DNA of 25,759 nucleotides from positions 1-25,759 of the forward strand of contig JANBPK010001597.1 in NCBI GenBank assembly GCA_027579435.1, given 5' to 3'. This stretch comes from Candolleomyces eurysporus. Taxonomy: Eukaryota; Basidiomycota; Agaricomycetes; Agaricales; Psathyrellaceae. Below the pieces are notes generated by a model, which made no database searches, was not told where the DNA came from, and saw only the letters and a list, made by a program, of their open reading frames with translations. Every line of letters starts with the position of its first letter. Within the stretch, counting starts at the first letter, position 1. The position numbers and the translations under genes are program-made. Below, piece by piece: positions 1 to 10,778 of this stretch.

Positions 1-2738
1 ATTCATAGAGAATATGGAGTGCAATCCCGAGGTTGTTGAGCAACAAATCGTGATTCGGATGGGATGCTGGTCGGAGTGCAAGCGCGTCGCGATGATGCGA
101 AATGCTCTCGTTTAGGGCATGAATGTCTCCATTGCGCTCATAGAGAGTATTGAGTGCAATCCCAAGGTTGTTGTGCGATAAACCCCGATCCGGATGGGGT
201 GCTGGTTGGAGTGCGAGCGCGTCACGATGGTGCGAAATGCCCTCGTTCAGGGCGTTGACATCACCATCACACTCATAGAGTGACCAGAGTGCGTTCCCAA
301 GATTGGTTAGCGCCGAGCATCGATTTGGATGGGGCGCTGGCCAGAGTTCCAACGCACGTTGATAAACCGGCACCGCTCGCTTAAACGTCTTGGGATTACC
401 GGTTCTTTTCCCCATTTTATGGTAACACCAGCCCAAATTGTACCAGGCGTTGTTATGATCACTCCCAAGTCGCACAGCAACCTCTAAACACGCCACTTCC
501 AACGCCCAATGATCGCCACTATCTTCATTCAAAATTTTGCTAATCCTTGTGAGTATGGATGGCATGTCCTGCTCCTCCATTACCATCACCTCCCCTGCCT
601 CCGGAAACAGCGTTGTGAGAAACAAGGTTGCCCATCGCTGCTGTGCGCCAATGGGGATTGCCTGCAACGTTGGAAAATGCCGAGTTTTCACCCATTCACC
701 CTGTGACCGGTTCGTCCCGTGCGAAACGTGGAGGGGCCAGTACTTGACAACGTAGCGGTTAAGTGGGAATGCAAGGGTCCGGTTTGACGACACGAACGGA
801 AGGGCGACGATCAGGTTGAGACAGGTCAGCCCCACCGCTGAGTGAGAGTCGAAAGCTGAGATGGCGAACACATTCCCTGCTGGTATGGCCTGGATATATT
901 CGAGGAACGAGAGATGGAAACGGGTGGATGCCGGGTGGACTGTGTTCTCTGAGCCATGCGGTGATCGTGTCTGAATTGCGGAGAGCGCCAAATGAATACT
1001 TTTCACAAGATGGGGAGGCATTTCGATGAGTTTCGAGAAATCGGTCAGGGGAAGGGGTTCCTGGAGGACAATTGCGGCTCCCATATACTGTGGGAGATAC
1101 GTTTGGGCTTCCGGGGTGGGGAACAGGCGCAAGAGGGCATTGCGATACAGGTCTTCAAGTCCTTTGTTGCTGGCAACCTGCTGCCCCGCAAGGATTCCGG
1201 AAAGAATCTCGTGGGGTGGGAACATGCTGAATGGCTGCGACAGCATCGAGATCACAGTTGATGCCCATACAGGGAGACCACCTGATAGGTCTACGAGCTT
1301 GTTGACATCTGCAGCACTTGCTTTCCGCCCATCCACCCACGGAACAGTCCCAAGATGCTTGTCGAAATAGACTTTCATGGTGTCCGCCGAGACGGGAAGA
1401 AGAGGGTATGTGTGCATGGAGATCTGGTGAATATCGGGTAAGTGGGAAGTGCGGGGATTCATGCGACTCGTGATGATGAACTTGACAACAGTGCGCTCCG
1501 AGCTGAGACGAGCAAGGGACTTGATGAATCTTGGATGATCTTGCCATTCGTCGATGGCATCGACGATGATGATGAGTGGACGCGGGTGGTTGAGCGATCG
1601 CACCGGTTCGAGGATGTACCCCTCAAGATGATTTTCCAGCGAGGTGGCGTGACACTGGTTTATTGCTTCAACAATCTTCGGGATTGCTCGAGGATGTATA
1701 TTACCGAGTTCGTGCGCCAGCGTCTTGATTACCGTCTCAGACCCTGTTGCATCAGTCGGAAAGGCACCTAAGAAAGCCGAGGCGCCCAACCGACCAACTG
1801 ACCGAAGCTCGTCCGAGAGATGGCGAGCAAGCGTAGATTTCCCGATACCGGCAGGCCCATAAATACACAAGACGAGGTCTGTCAAACTTGAGATCCATTC
1901 GAATAACCGCTCGACATCTGGCTTCCGACTGTTAGGCAGGTAGTCGGCCTGTTTCCAGTTCGTGTCTGGATGCTTTGGGAGTCCGTTGAATCGCCAATTT
2001 TCTGACGCAGAAACCTCAGTATTTCATCGTCGAGGAAGCAAAAATAAACGACACACCATTATCCGATGGGCCTTTGACTATTGTGGCATTCCCTCCATTG
2101 ATGAAATATACTTCCCCCATATGAAAACCATGTGCGCCTTGGAAGAAGGAATGGCTCGACGAAGGACCCTGAATCATGGGTGCTGACAGCAGGGAGGCGG
2201 ACAATCCTGCCTGCAATGGTGCATGGAGAGGCATGGAGGATGGTGGATGCTGTGCATTGTACAGCCATGGTTCGACACCCTGCTCACCGTCGCACTGTGC
2301 TCTAATGCCGGTGGACCAATGGTGCTGAGGTGCAACATTGATTGTGGAAGCTGCCCCAGGTCGTGGTGGTCGTAGCGATGGCGTCAAGCCTTCGAAGGCG
2401 GCATCAGTGTATGGGGGAGAGTAGTTTCTCGGATCCCAGGGATAGGACTGAGTAGAGAGCGGTTCTGCGCCTGAATGTACGCGTGGGGGATGAGCTTGTG
2501 GGGATAGATGGTATGCATTCGACAGCGATGGCCCAACCGTCAGGGAACCACTACTTGCCCCGAGACGCGTTCCGCCTTGGATCGGCTGGGAAGGAGGTTG
2601 TCGGTGTTGAGCGATTTGGATACCTGATGCTGTCGTTGGCGCTTGGATTTGACCATTCTCACCATCACTACGACTGAACGATGATGAGTATGGATCATGG
2701 GAGTGAGGATTGAAACCAGCGCCGACAAGCTCCGGCAT
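1..2738 (-). CDS. NACHT/P-loop NTPase with TPR repeats (NLR-like), 3' end outside window
   Basis: Signal-transducing STAND/NLR-like ATPase, probably cytosolic. Two exons are visible: 2738–2057 and 2001–<1, with an intron at 2056–2002 (GTGTGT…TCAG) that keeps the frame; 894 residues lie inside the window. The first ~200 residues are rich in Pro, Ser, Gln and His and look disordered, ending in a short hydrophobic/Gly-Asn motif (GEVYFINGGNATIVKG). The NTPase follows: Walker A GPAGIGKST (about 1859–1833) and Walker B LIIIVDAIDEW (about 1575–1545). A helical stretch then leads into TPR units of 45 residues with the pattern NLGxAL…HHRDALAL…HP. Inside exon 2 the frame is open without interruption. 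The ATG at 2738 is the first in frame; an upstream exon is possible. In fungi such proteins are linked to non-self recognition and heterokaryon incompatibility. The architecture is secure; the partner and the triggered response are unknown. Confidence 0.85.
3..407 (-). repeat. TPR-coding direct repeats, 135-base period
   Basis: Three tandem units begin at about 3, 138 and 273, marked by the shared string tcatagag at exactly 135-base spacing. They encode the 45-residue TPR motif of the NACHT gene. Units 1 and 2 are nearly alike at the nucleotide level; unit 3 is more diverged. More units probably continue beyond the left edge. Confidence 0.8.
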
Positions 2739-3467
2739 TGGTATCAAGGTGTGAGGGCAAGAGGCATCGCGGGCCGCCGGTATAATCAAGCGCTAACAAG
2801 CTGTTAAGGTTTGTGATGCCGTCTTCATGGAGGATGGTGAAAAGGGTATGATGACGGTTACCGTTGATCACGATGCTAGACATAGTGCTGGACGTCGAGG
2901 ACAAGCGCGAGAATGGAGGTAGAAAAGAAGGACTCGAGGAAGAGAGGGATGGCCGCCAGCCTCCTCGAATGATCATCGAGCTCAAATCGGTCGATCGGTG
3001 TTCGTTGCGACCCGCATTATGGCAAATTCGGAGAGCCCTCCATGCTCTCTGGAAGCTAAGGAAAGCAAACCTACTGCTAGAGTTTGAAGGCCTCTCATGA
3101 GCCGGAACGTTGGAGGTATCGGCCAGCTGCCCCGTCAAGCACCGTCGATGTGTCCGAATGATCCGAGCTCTCAATGGGTCCGATACTGAGATCATACTGG
3201 CAGCGGACCGCACGACGTCGCTTGAATACGTACTAGGATCTGAGGCTTTGCCAACACTTCCCGCGAAAACGTTCATAGATAAAATTTGGCAGTACAACCA
3301 CGTATGTAGACTTGAAATGTGAGTCTCAGTGGTAGCGGTCCCAATACCGGTGATGGAAATGAAGCATCAGAAAAATGTNAAAAAAGTAAAAATGATGAAG
3401 GTACTAGCCAAAGTTCAACTGGGAGATAGTAATGGATGGTCATGAGCACCACATAAGCTACAGTATC
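2739..3467. other. Intergenic: upstream of NACHT gene, downstream of membrane-protein gene
   Basis: This region should hold the promoter and 5' UTR of the leftward NACHT gene. Open frames on both strands show no family signature and no splice-consistent link to the NACHT exon. One ambiguous N lies at 3379, before an A-run. I see no repeat, RNA gene or convincing exon. Confidence 0.5.
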
Positions 3468-4693
3468 TCAATCTCCTTTCCCATCTTGAGCAAGTGTCAC
3501 GGGAGTCTGGTCTGGGCAGGCAGTTCGCTCACCGAGGCCTTTACGGGTCTCACTAATCCTAGTTACTCTGATCTCTCCCGCCACCCCATCAACTATGGCC
3601 TCATCCTGTAGCCGCCGCCTACGACGACGAATAATGATGATAGCCAGAATGAGGATGAGAAGTGCTGTTCCAAGACTGGCGCCCACTGCTGCACCAACGA
3701 CCTTCCCTCCCCTCTTCGGCTTCCCTGGCATGCGCAAAGAGTTTTTGGTATGAATGTACCCAAATCCCAGAGCCGCAGTTTCTGAATTTCCACTATTGAC
3801 AACTTCCAATCGATGTGGGCCGGGCTCGAGTCCGCTGATATTAATGTATGCTTGGTTCGCCCATGATTCAAGATGTGGAGGGATTGCAAAATATGTCGGA
3901 GGCTGCTTTCCGTCGATAGTGTAGTAGCCCGATCCTGGCGCGGTGGCCGGGCTGTCGCCTGGGATGTAGCCTCCCCAGGTGAGCCCGGTCCCTACAGTAG
4001 CTGATTTAGTTACAGGGCAAGGAATTTGAAGGATTGGAAATGGATACGTACCAATAAAATCGTATGTCAACGACGCTCCACTNAAAAATGTCCATGTGGT
4101 GATCTGATTCTTGCTTTGTTCCCAGCCGGAAGAATACTGGATTCTTTGATCAAGATGAGAAGTGCTTGTCCACTCATCTCGAATGTCCGCCATTGGCGGA
4201 GCACGGTACTCGACAATATCAACCCATGCGAACCCCGACCCGCCACTAAGTAGGGCTTGGATTGTATGGTTTCCTTCAGAGAGGCCTCCCTCGTTGCAGA
4301 AGATGACTCTTCTGTCGGACTTGTCCGACCATTGCGACATGTTAATGGTACTGTTGTTTGCCAACGTTCCATCAATGAGACACTGATAGTTAACCCTTAA
4401 TTCTGCGGCGCTTGCGGCCAATCCTCTCGGGGGCACCAACGCGCCATGAACCCACACTTCTCTTCCTGAGGGACTGAGTGAGAAGATTTATAGTTTATAA
4501 GTCTTCAGAATAACCTATCATAAAATTGGAAGGAAAGGCTCATTCTGGATCGAAATCCATGCATCGTATTCATCTTGGGTGGACCCCATCTGTCGATTTC
4601 CCCAACATCTCTCCACACAAACCAGTCACCATCCCACCTAATTCTGGGATCCCCATCGTCTATCACAACCAAATGCCCGGGATGGATGGACAT
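3468..4693 (-). CDS. Single-pass membrane protein with galactose-binding-like ectodomain
   Basis: Function unknown; the layout is common in Agaricomycetes: one or two beta-sandwich ectodomain repeats, a TM helix and a short cytoplasmic tail. Exons are 4693–4515, 4473–4052 and 3991–3468, with introns of 41 bases (4514–4474) and 60 bases (4051–3992), giving 374 residues. Near the N-terminus VVIDDGDPRI resembles the usual opening (IDDTDPRI) of the first domain. A second module carries RIQYSSGW. The TM helix is near residues 298–321, followed by a run of six arginines as a stop-transfer signal and an Arg/Lys/Asp-rich tail of about 50 residues. Oddities: no signal peptide follows the chosen ATG, so an upstream exon may be missing, and an ambiguous N at 4083 falls in a T-rich codon. 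Intron 1 is unusually short but is needed to keep the frame. Confidence 0.75.
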
Positions 4694-5261
4694 GGTCAGC
4701 TTCTCAGTGGAGTAGCAAAGGATAGTAAAAGTAGAGAGAAACCGAGCTCATGAGGCCTGGTCGTTAACAGCCAATATGTTCGATGTCATTGTCCAGGCAC
4801 TGGCCAAGGAAATTTCATCCTATTCCTGAAGGTGTGCGGTGAATATATTTCGTTCGAAAACTGACGTGAGTGCCACACAGTGTCAGCGAAAACGAACGCG
4901 AGGCATACATGCCCCCATGAACAGCGCCACTACTCATAACACCGCTTCTCGGATCCCTGCGCTATATGACAGCTCGCAAGACCTCATGCCAAGAGATGGA
5001 GCAAGTGCTGGGCATCTAATATGAGCGCGCGCTTATCTGCCAGATCTGTGTGATCCCATCAAAAGTCGCCCCGACGATCTGTGTCTCGTGCCGTGGTATA
5101 ATCGTCCAGTCAGCCGGGACTCCGAAACCTGAAACAAAAACATAGACATCTGCGCGTCATGGTCAAGGTTTGGGGAGTCCTCATCTCCTAGTGATTCCTA
5201 TCATCATCCTTCCTCGAGCTTGACTTTGACTGAACGCAACGCTACTGCGACATCCTCAACA
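4694..5261. other. Intergenic between divergent membrane-protein and Pmp3 genes
   Basis: Likely holds both 5' regions. On the minus strand, 5131–5024 carries a clean open stretch after a consensus 3' splice site (…TTTGTTTCAG), ending in a stop, that could be the last exon of an unrecognised gene. No supporting 5' exon was found. Otherwise nothing is supported. Confidence 0.4.
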
Positions 5262-5715
5262 ATGAGTCAAGCTCAAGGACTTCCCTCACACTACAACCTT
5301 CCACTTTACGTACTAGCATTGTGAGATTTCAAATGCAACGAGTGGCGTTAATCAAGCTGACTTTTGAAATCGCATTGTTCCTCCCAGTTTCCTCCCACCG
5401 CTCGCCGTGTTCCTGAGTGAGTTGAGATGTTTTGCTTGGGTTGTGTATGGCTTAGGACTGATACTGTGTATTATAGGATCCGGATTGAATGCAGGTGAGC
5501 TTCATCCTTTCGTCTCGTCTGCGGAGGCCGATGAAGGCTGCGAAAATGTCAGATTTCTGGATCAACATGCTACTTTGGCTTCTTGGATGGATTCCTGGGG
5601 TGATACATGCTTGGTGCGTCTCACTTCCTCCTACGATGGCATGCCGTTGGTTAATTGGACACGTTGGAATGTCAGGTGGGTCATCGCAACGAGACCAGGG
5701 CAGAAATACTATTAG
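5262..5715 (+). CDS. Pmp3/UPF0057 family small membrane proteolipid
   Basis: Plasma-membrane proteolipid of the Pmp3/SNA/RCI2 family, which affects membrane potential and cation tolerance. The gene is cut into five tiny exons: 5262–5320, 5388–5416, 5477–5494, 5553–5613 and 5676–5715. Together they encode 68 residues, slightly longer than yeast Pmp3 (about 55). Both hydrophobic helices and family motifs are present: FLPPLAVFL in helix 1, then a short loop and an Asp/Asn turn, then LLGWIPGVIHAWWV in helix 2, followed by a short basic/aromatic tail. All introns are GT–AG and every junction keeps the frame. The 18-base third exon encodes the polar loop between the helices. The ATG at 5262 is the only one that reaches the family signature. 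No long open frame marks the gene, so automatic annotation could miss it. Confidence 0.9.
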
Positions 5716-6688
5716 GCCTTCGAGACGATCGACACATATCGACCGCAGGTCACGAAGGACCTGCATCCGAACCTCATGGCTCTCGGGTCGTGGCGACGAA
5801 GCATATCCTAGATCCCAACGTTCAGTTATTGCCTTTCTACTTTGAGGTTGTCCAATGTCTCTCCTTTCATAACCGCATCGTGCGCGGCCATAACTCATAT
5901 CCTTCAGCAGATGTCGAAGTTTCGTTAACATTTGTTTGTTCTGCTCTCTTATCGTCCATACACTTCCCTTCTCCCTAGTTTTAATTCCCTATTCCTTTTA
6001 TCTTACCCCTCCATGGTGCTGCCTTCTCAACAGTGTGGTGCGTTCATCTGCCTGACAAACCCAGACAATCCCGCATGTTTTCGTTCGTTGGTCTTGGCAC
6101 TCGCCCTTTCTGCCTATCTTCGTTCATCCGCTCTCTTATGTCCGTCTCCGCTAATCGTTTGACCTTATACAAATATGTTCCGGTGCCACCGTGACTCATT
6201 GTTTCATCTCGGCCAACCCATCCCAAAACCTTCCTCTGAATTTTCGTGACATCATCCTGCTCTAGCTCTACGTTGGAATTTGAGTTAAGAGTTTAGATCG
6301 TGATCAAAGCCGGAGCGTTGAAGCGAGCGCCTCTCGTATCATGTTAAACTGGTCACCCAATGAGCCTACCGGCCCTTATCATCGCGGCGTCTTGAGCTGG
6401 GCGAGGGCGGCTAAAAATATTTGCTCAATGGTGTATTGAGATGAAGTGCTGCAGTGGCACGAGTTCGATGCCCCGTATACATGTGCAGCCCGTGTTTTGC
6501 ACGCCACTCGAGCCTAAAGCTGAAAGTAACACGATTCATTTCGAGTACAAGTACGAAGGTTATCAAAATTGTCCCGAGGCATTCTGGCGCAAGAAGAAAC
6601 AAGAACGATTACATAGTTGTGGAAAATATAGCATAATAAAAATACACAAAATTCAACGTTACAAACAAAGGTTAGCACGGCGATCCAC
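5716..6688. other. Intergenic, with pyrimidine-rich tract
   Basis: Contains the 3' flanks of the Pmp3 and esterase genes. On the plus strand 5925–6160 is strongly C/T-rich, as seen near fungal transcription starts. A 49-codon open frame begins at the ATG at 6013 but shows no family signature. No tRNA or other RNA gene could be folded by eye. Confidence 0.4.
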
Positions 6689-8579
6689 CTAGATGCTGGC
6701 TAAAATGGTATTATATTGGTCAAGAATCGCGAGCAGAGTCGTCGTATGTGCGCAAGTAGCGTCCAAAAGGGATGGGGAAGCAAGCGAATGTCCCGTCAAA
6801 TTCTCCACGTTTCCAAGTTGCACCAAGGTATCAGCAGAGGGGTTATACGTTGGCCATCCAACGCCTGTCAATCCGGTTGATGGGTTCTTGGCAAATTCAG
6901 CCCATGCGTTCTTCACGTAGAGCGAAAATGCAACCTCATCGGCCGTTGGTGCGGGGTTAGTCTGGACGGAGGCGAAGGTACCGAAGATGAGAGGAATGTC
7001 GGCACCATGGAAAGCGCGCAGATCCTGGCGAGTGTTGATACCAGGCCAGACGGCTGTGAGAGAGACGGTGTCAATGCGCGTCTTTAAAAATAAGCAGACG
7101 ACCCCACCTTGGTACTGGTACCGCCATGTTGTAACACCGTTATCGTATCGACCCTTCGAAACGCTGGAAGCGCCGCAAGTGCCACCAACTTGGGTGAGGA
7201 TATCTGCTCTCGCGGTCGTGATGAAAGGTGGAGCATTTCCTCTCGTCGTAAGAGAGCCTGCAACGGCAAGAGGGTCGGACTCGTGTTGAGTCGTTCCGAC
7301 GACAGTAGGGACCTTCAAGAAATTGCCAGTCGCCATACGGTTTGCCCAGTCAGAGTGAATGATGATATCTAAAATACTCCAATGAATCCTAAATCCACCC
7401 ATATCAAGAAATGAGAACATACCGTCTGTCACGAGCTTGAAAAAGATGATGTTGGCGTCTCGAGCAGCCTGGATCAAAGTGGCCGCAGATTTTCCTTGCA
7501 TGCAGGTGAACTGGGCGGGTGTGGCGTCTGATCCGTATAGGTTAAAACCAGCCGACGTACAAAAGTAAAATGTTGATGACTTACTATTGCCACAGCCGAC
7601 GGCTTGGGCTACTGTGTGCCAAGAAGTGGGGTCCAGGGTAGGAGAGCCGAGATCGCTCAAGTCGTTGATGCTGTTGAATTGATGGCGTTAAATTTCAAGC
7701 TTAGAGCAACGGACTCTGGCGGATGAGGACTTACCTTCCAGATTGCAGGATCATTCCTGGAAATAGTTTAAAACAAGAATTTGAGTACTCGAACAAACGA
7801 AATCATATAAATAACACACCTTTAACTGTGGTATCCGTAGGATAGGCCTGGGCATAGATGTCAGCCGCTGTGGCACCGGCACTTTGACCGAAGATGCTGA
7901 TGCGATTGGGGTTGCCTCCGAAGCCAGCGATGTTATCCTTGACCCAGTCAATCGCGGCCTTTATGTCGAGGAGACCAAAGTTCTGCGAATCCGTGGTGCT
8001 AACGAGTTGGGGGGCGTTGGGTTGACCGAACATATTGATGCGATAGTTGAATGTAACGATGATGAGGTCATCGTTGTCGTTGACAAAGTTACGACCGTTG
8101 TAAACTTCCAGGTCGCTCTGAAAGAGTATGAGATTCGATGAAGGGTAACTGAAAAAGGAAAGAGATTGTCAACGTACGGCACCGAACTGGAAACCTCCAC
8201 CATAGATCCAAATCAACACGGCAGTGTTCTGAGGACGGGTAGTTGAAGGAGCCCAGATATTGAGCGATAAGCAGTCCTCCGATACGGTCAGCGGCTCGTC
8301 TTGATGAGCGAACTCCAGGTAGTAATCCGTAGTCAGAGTTGTAAGCTGGTGGCAGCTGGGGCCGTATGCGTTTGCGTTGAAGGGTGAGGTCCGAGTCGCA
8401 GGTAGACTAGGAGCAGTCCAACGAGCGGCGGTAGCGAAGGGAATACCCAGCCATTGGCGGACTCTCGGAAGGGCCTGCGTTCCGACAACACTACCCTGTG
8501 CAGTGCTGACAGTCAGAGTGCCCGCGGCGAAGGAGGCGGAAGAAAGGAGAGCGAAGACAAGTGCTGGTACTGTGTACAT
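6689..8579 (-). CDS. Secreted type-B carboxylesterase/lipase
   Basis: Alpha/beta-hydrolase of the carboxylesterase type-B family, hydrolysing carboxylic esters outside the cell. Seven exons: 8579–8178, 8117–7820, 7756–7735, 7670–7585, 7527–7423, 7368–7108 and 7053–6689; introns are 54–64 bases, every junction is in frame, and the product is 512 residues, usual for the family. An N-terminal signal peptide (MYTVPALVFALLSSASFAAG) is followed by the conserved core. The oxyanion-hole motif YGGGFQFG has Gly127–129. The nucleophile is Ser213 in FGQSAGA, with Glu334 and His407 (in FHGADIPLIFG) as the likely rest of the triad. The family block WRYQYQAVWPG spans the last splice junction. A 22-base exon 3 encodes GMILQSG. 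The gene looks intact. Substrate is unknown; feruloyl, sterol or general lipase activity cannot be told apart here. Confidence 0.93.
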
Positions 8580-8632
8580 CTTGAAGACGAGCGCCTTTTC
8601 GGGTTGGGCGATCCAAGGCAAAGGGGGGAGGG

Positions 8633-8640
8633 TATTTATA
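8633..8640 (-). promoter_or_regulatory. TATA box of carboxylesterase gene
   Basis: The minus strand reads TATAAATA, 54 bases upstream of the esterase ATG. Position and sequence fit a core promoter with a short 5' UTR. Confidence 0.7.
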
Positions 8641-9648
8641 CAACACGGCTTCAGGGCTCTTCAGGTATCAAAATAGCAGGAGGTAAGGGGCATCTGGGTT
8701 CTTTACTCCCCATACCCTTGGAGAACCCCGAAATACTAAAAGCGGTTAACCTCCGGGGCGCTTCCTAGTTCTACGAAAGTTGCATCTTGCCAGTGCCTGA
8801 TGACATGTTTTTGACACCTTCGGCAGCGCTTCTCCGTCGCTATTGCTACCCACGTAAGTTCGTAGAGACGTCCGCGCATCGGCCGTGGACACAGCAGATG
8901 TACTGAGCGTTCGCGCTGGAAATTCGTGGATTGGAAGAAGAAGAGTTGAGCATACCATTTCACGAAATGCACATCCGTATCCACAGATACGATATTTGTT
9001 GACAGAAAGTTGTAGCCGTCACTGTCACGCCTAAAAGGCTACCTGATGCCACCAGTAGTAGCCGCGCGACTTAGAGATTTGCGATTGTTCCTTGCCAACA
9101 GTTTTAAACCCTGGCCGATGGCAGTTATGTATTACCAGAGCTGTCTAGACCTTGGCCTCCCGCCCATTGTTATTCCGTGTAAACGCAGAACTACAACAAC
9201 ATCCCGGAAATTAGTCGCGGGCGCCATAAACATGGAAACTGCATCACGCCCTGAAGTTGCCCTGAAGCTATGTGTACCATTTGATTCGGGTTGCTACAGA
9301 ACCCTGCTTTCGGGCGTTGTACGCCTACACACTTATAACTTTTTGCCCATTTAAAGCCTTCTCCTAGGACCTACAGGCGCCCGCAGACGCCTGACACACC
9401 TTGTCTAGTTTAACCTGGTTTTGAATTTTCGGTGATTGACTAATTGAAGCTTGAGCCCTGATAAGGTGATATCTTTGGCTTGATTGCGCATGTTCGTTAG
9501 AAGGAGGCTGACAGACCGGCGACGGAATCACGCACCCGGGGCTCAGGCTCTGGTCTGCCATCGTCTTCCCTCCAAGTACCGCGCTCCCGTGAGCCAACAC
9601 GCTTCTTGAGTTGAGTGGCCACGATTATCTTTCCTTCTTTAAACCATC
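8641..9648. other. Intergenic upstream of esterase and FunK1 array
   Basis: No coding signature was found on either strand. A catTTTAAAGC-like string near 9348–9357 resembles the TTTAAAGCGC box before FunK1 copies 2 and 3, but it lies about 300 bases from copy 1 and may be chance. Confidence 0.4.
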
Positions 9649-10364
9649 ATGTCGCGTCATATGGGACCAACGATGCCAGAAACACACTGGGTAGAGTTAG
9701 AGGCATCAGCAGTCGGCATACAGTCTATTTCATGGGGCATTGGAGTATCAGGCACATCTGAGCCGGGTAATGGTCGACCTTTCCTAAAGATCGTTGGAGA
9801 TAATTCACTGTAAGTGTTGTTCATTAGAGAATGCTGCCCTTCGTGCTAACTATTCCCACCCACAGGCCAATGCCTCCTCTGGCAGATGGGTATCACTCAT
9901 GGCGACATCAGCTTGTTGAATATATGTCCGACGAAGATAGTAAGGCGTATTACGCTATCCTGAATGATTTCGACCTCGCGGCTGTCATGAATCCTGGACA
10001 GGAAAGCCCAGGAAGGAAGGGATCCGAGAGAATCGGTACGAAACAATTCATGGCAATTGACCTGCTTAATACGTCCAACGAAACCCCGTGTTGCCTCCAT
10101 GGCCACGATTCGGAATCCATCATCTGGTGCCTTGCATGGTACTGCAAACCGGAAAACACCTGGAAGAATGAGTCTTCCATGGATACTTACCACCTCGAAC
10201 TCTCTTGAGCCCATTCAAATCTGGCAACGCCGCTTGAAGACATTCGCAAGGGCTCTGCCCTATGGCGTCCCACACTCTGCCTGTGGAATTGTCTTGCTTT
10301 ATGGCTCGTCGAGCTTGTGTTCATCATGTACCTTCTCCTGTATTTATTCAAAGTTGAACGATAG
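9649..10364 (+). pseudogene. FunK1 protein kinase copy 1, degraded
   Basis: Remnant of a fungal FunK1-type kinase. The intron 9810–9865 aligns with the intron that precedes the catalytic-loop exon in copies 2 and 3. After it, the loop is readable as LLWQMGITHGDIS, but only in the frame that a phase-1 splice would give. The upstream open frame (9649–9809) joins in phase 2 and reads through the loop as unrelated residues. A net 7-base deficit before AILNDFDLAAVM restores the kinase frame, so DFD (9966–9974) is in frame. ERIGTKQFMAIDLL and SIIWCLAWYC follow. The TGA at 10206–10208 stands where copy 3 has Trp (TGG, 14534–14536), and C-lobe homology (AHSN…LEDIRKGSALW) continues in the same frame to the stop at 10362–10364. 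The N-lobe is absent, and the first open stretch has no visible kinase similarity. A 167-residue product is possible but should not be a kinase. Confidence 0.8.
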
Positions 10365-10778
10365 ATAAATATACCTTCTTCCTAAATCTTGGCGTTATCA
10401 TAATCATTCAAACTTCATTTCACTGAGAAAATGCATGGAAAGAGCATGCTTAGCCTGACTGCTGGTAAGCCGTTGCAACTTGTGCCATCGTGATACAGAT
10501 AGTGTGTCAAACGTTACAATTTCCTAGCCGCAGGAAAGTTCCTATTCCAACCATAATACAAGTCATTGTCGCCCTGTCGTCGCCTTTCAGCGTTGAACGT
10601 TGCCAGTGAGATACGTTGAGCCGGTTGTTTGAGCCGAACGATTGCCATCTGTAACCCATTGTCGTCCCAACAAGGAAGTTCCGGTCACGTTGGAAGTTGG
10701 CATGAGTAGCTAGCGGACCATTTAAAGCGCACCCGCTTTGAATCTGAACCACGATCATCCTCACCCTTTTCCTGCACC
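10365..10778. other. Spacer/promoter of FunK1 copy 2
   Basis: No gene. The last ~130 bases match the region before copy 3, with shared blocks at 10665–10700 (cggtcacgttg) and 10721–10730 (tttaaagcgc), so the proximal promoter was duplicated with the gene. Confidence 0.6.
10721..10730 (+). promoter_or_regulatory. TTTAAAGCGC core-promoter element, FunK1 copy 2
   Basis: A TATA-like TTTAAA followed by GCGC, 58 bases before the ATG. The same 10-mer stands 49 bases before copy 3. Conservation at a matched position suggests a core promoter element; this is inferred from the two copies only. Confidence 0.5.

Noticed and set aside
3..407. CRISPR array or satellite as explanation of the 135-base repeats
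   Set aside because: The repeats are direct, adjacent, without spacers, and translate into TPR units in one open frame.
1155..1547. Long minus-strand open frame inside the NACHT gene
   Set aside because: It lies in another frame than the continuous NACHT translation with Walker A and B, so it is a shadow.
2695..3297. 200-codon minus-strand open frame upstream of the NACHT exon
   Set aside because: It starts at a non-ATG codon, is Ser/Arg-rich without family signature, overlaps the NACHT start in another frame, and no splice joins it in frame.
5452..5931. 159-codon minus-strand open frame
   Set aside because: It lies antisense over the Pmp3 exons and shows no domain; the Pmp3 signature on the plus strand explains the region.
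6440..6520. tRNA-like string with agttcgatgcc
   Set aside because: It resembles a TPsiC box, but no acceptor stem, D-arm or anticodon arm could be paired around it.
9364..9600. Minus-strand open frame before FunK1 copy 1
   Set aside because: Short, no family signature, no splice context; treated as chance.
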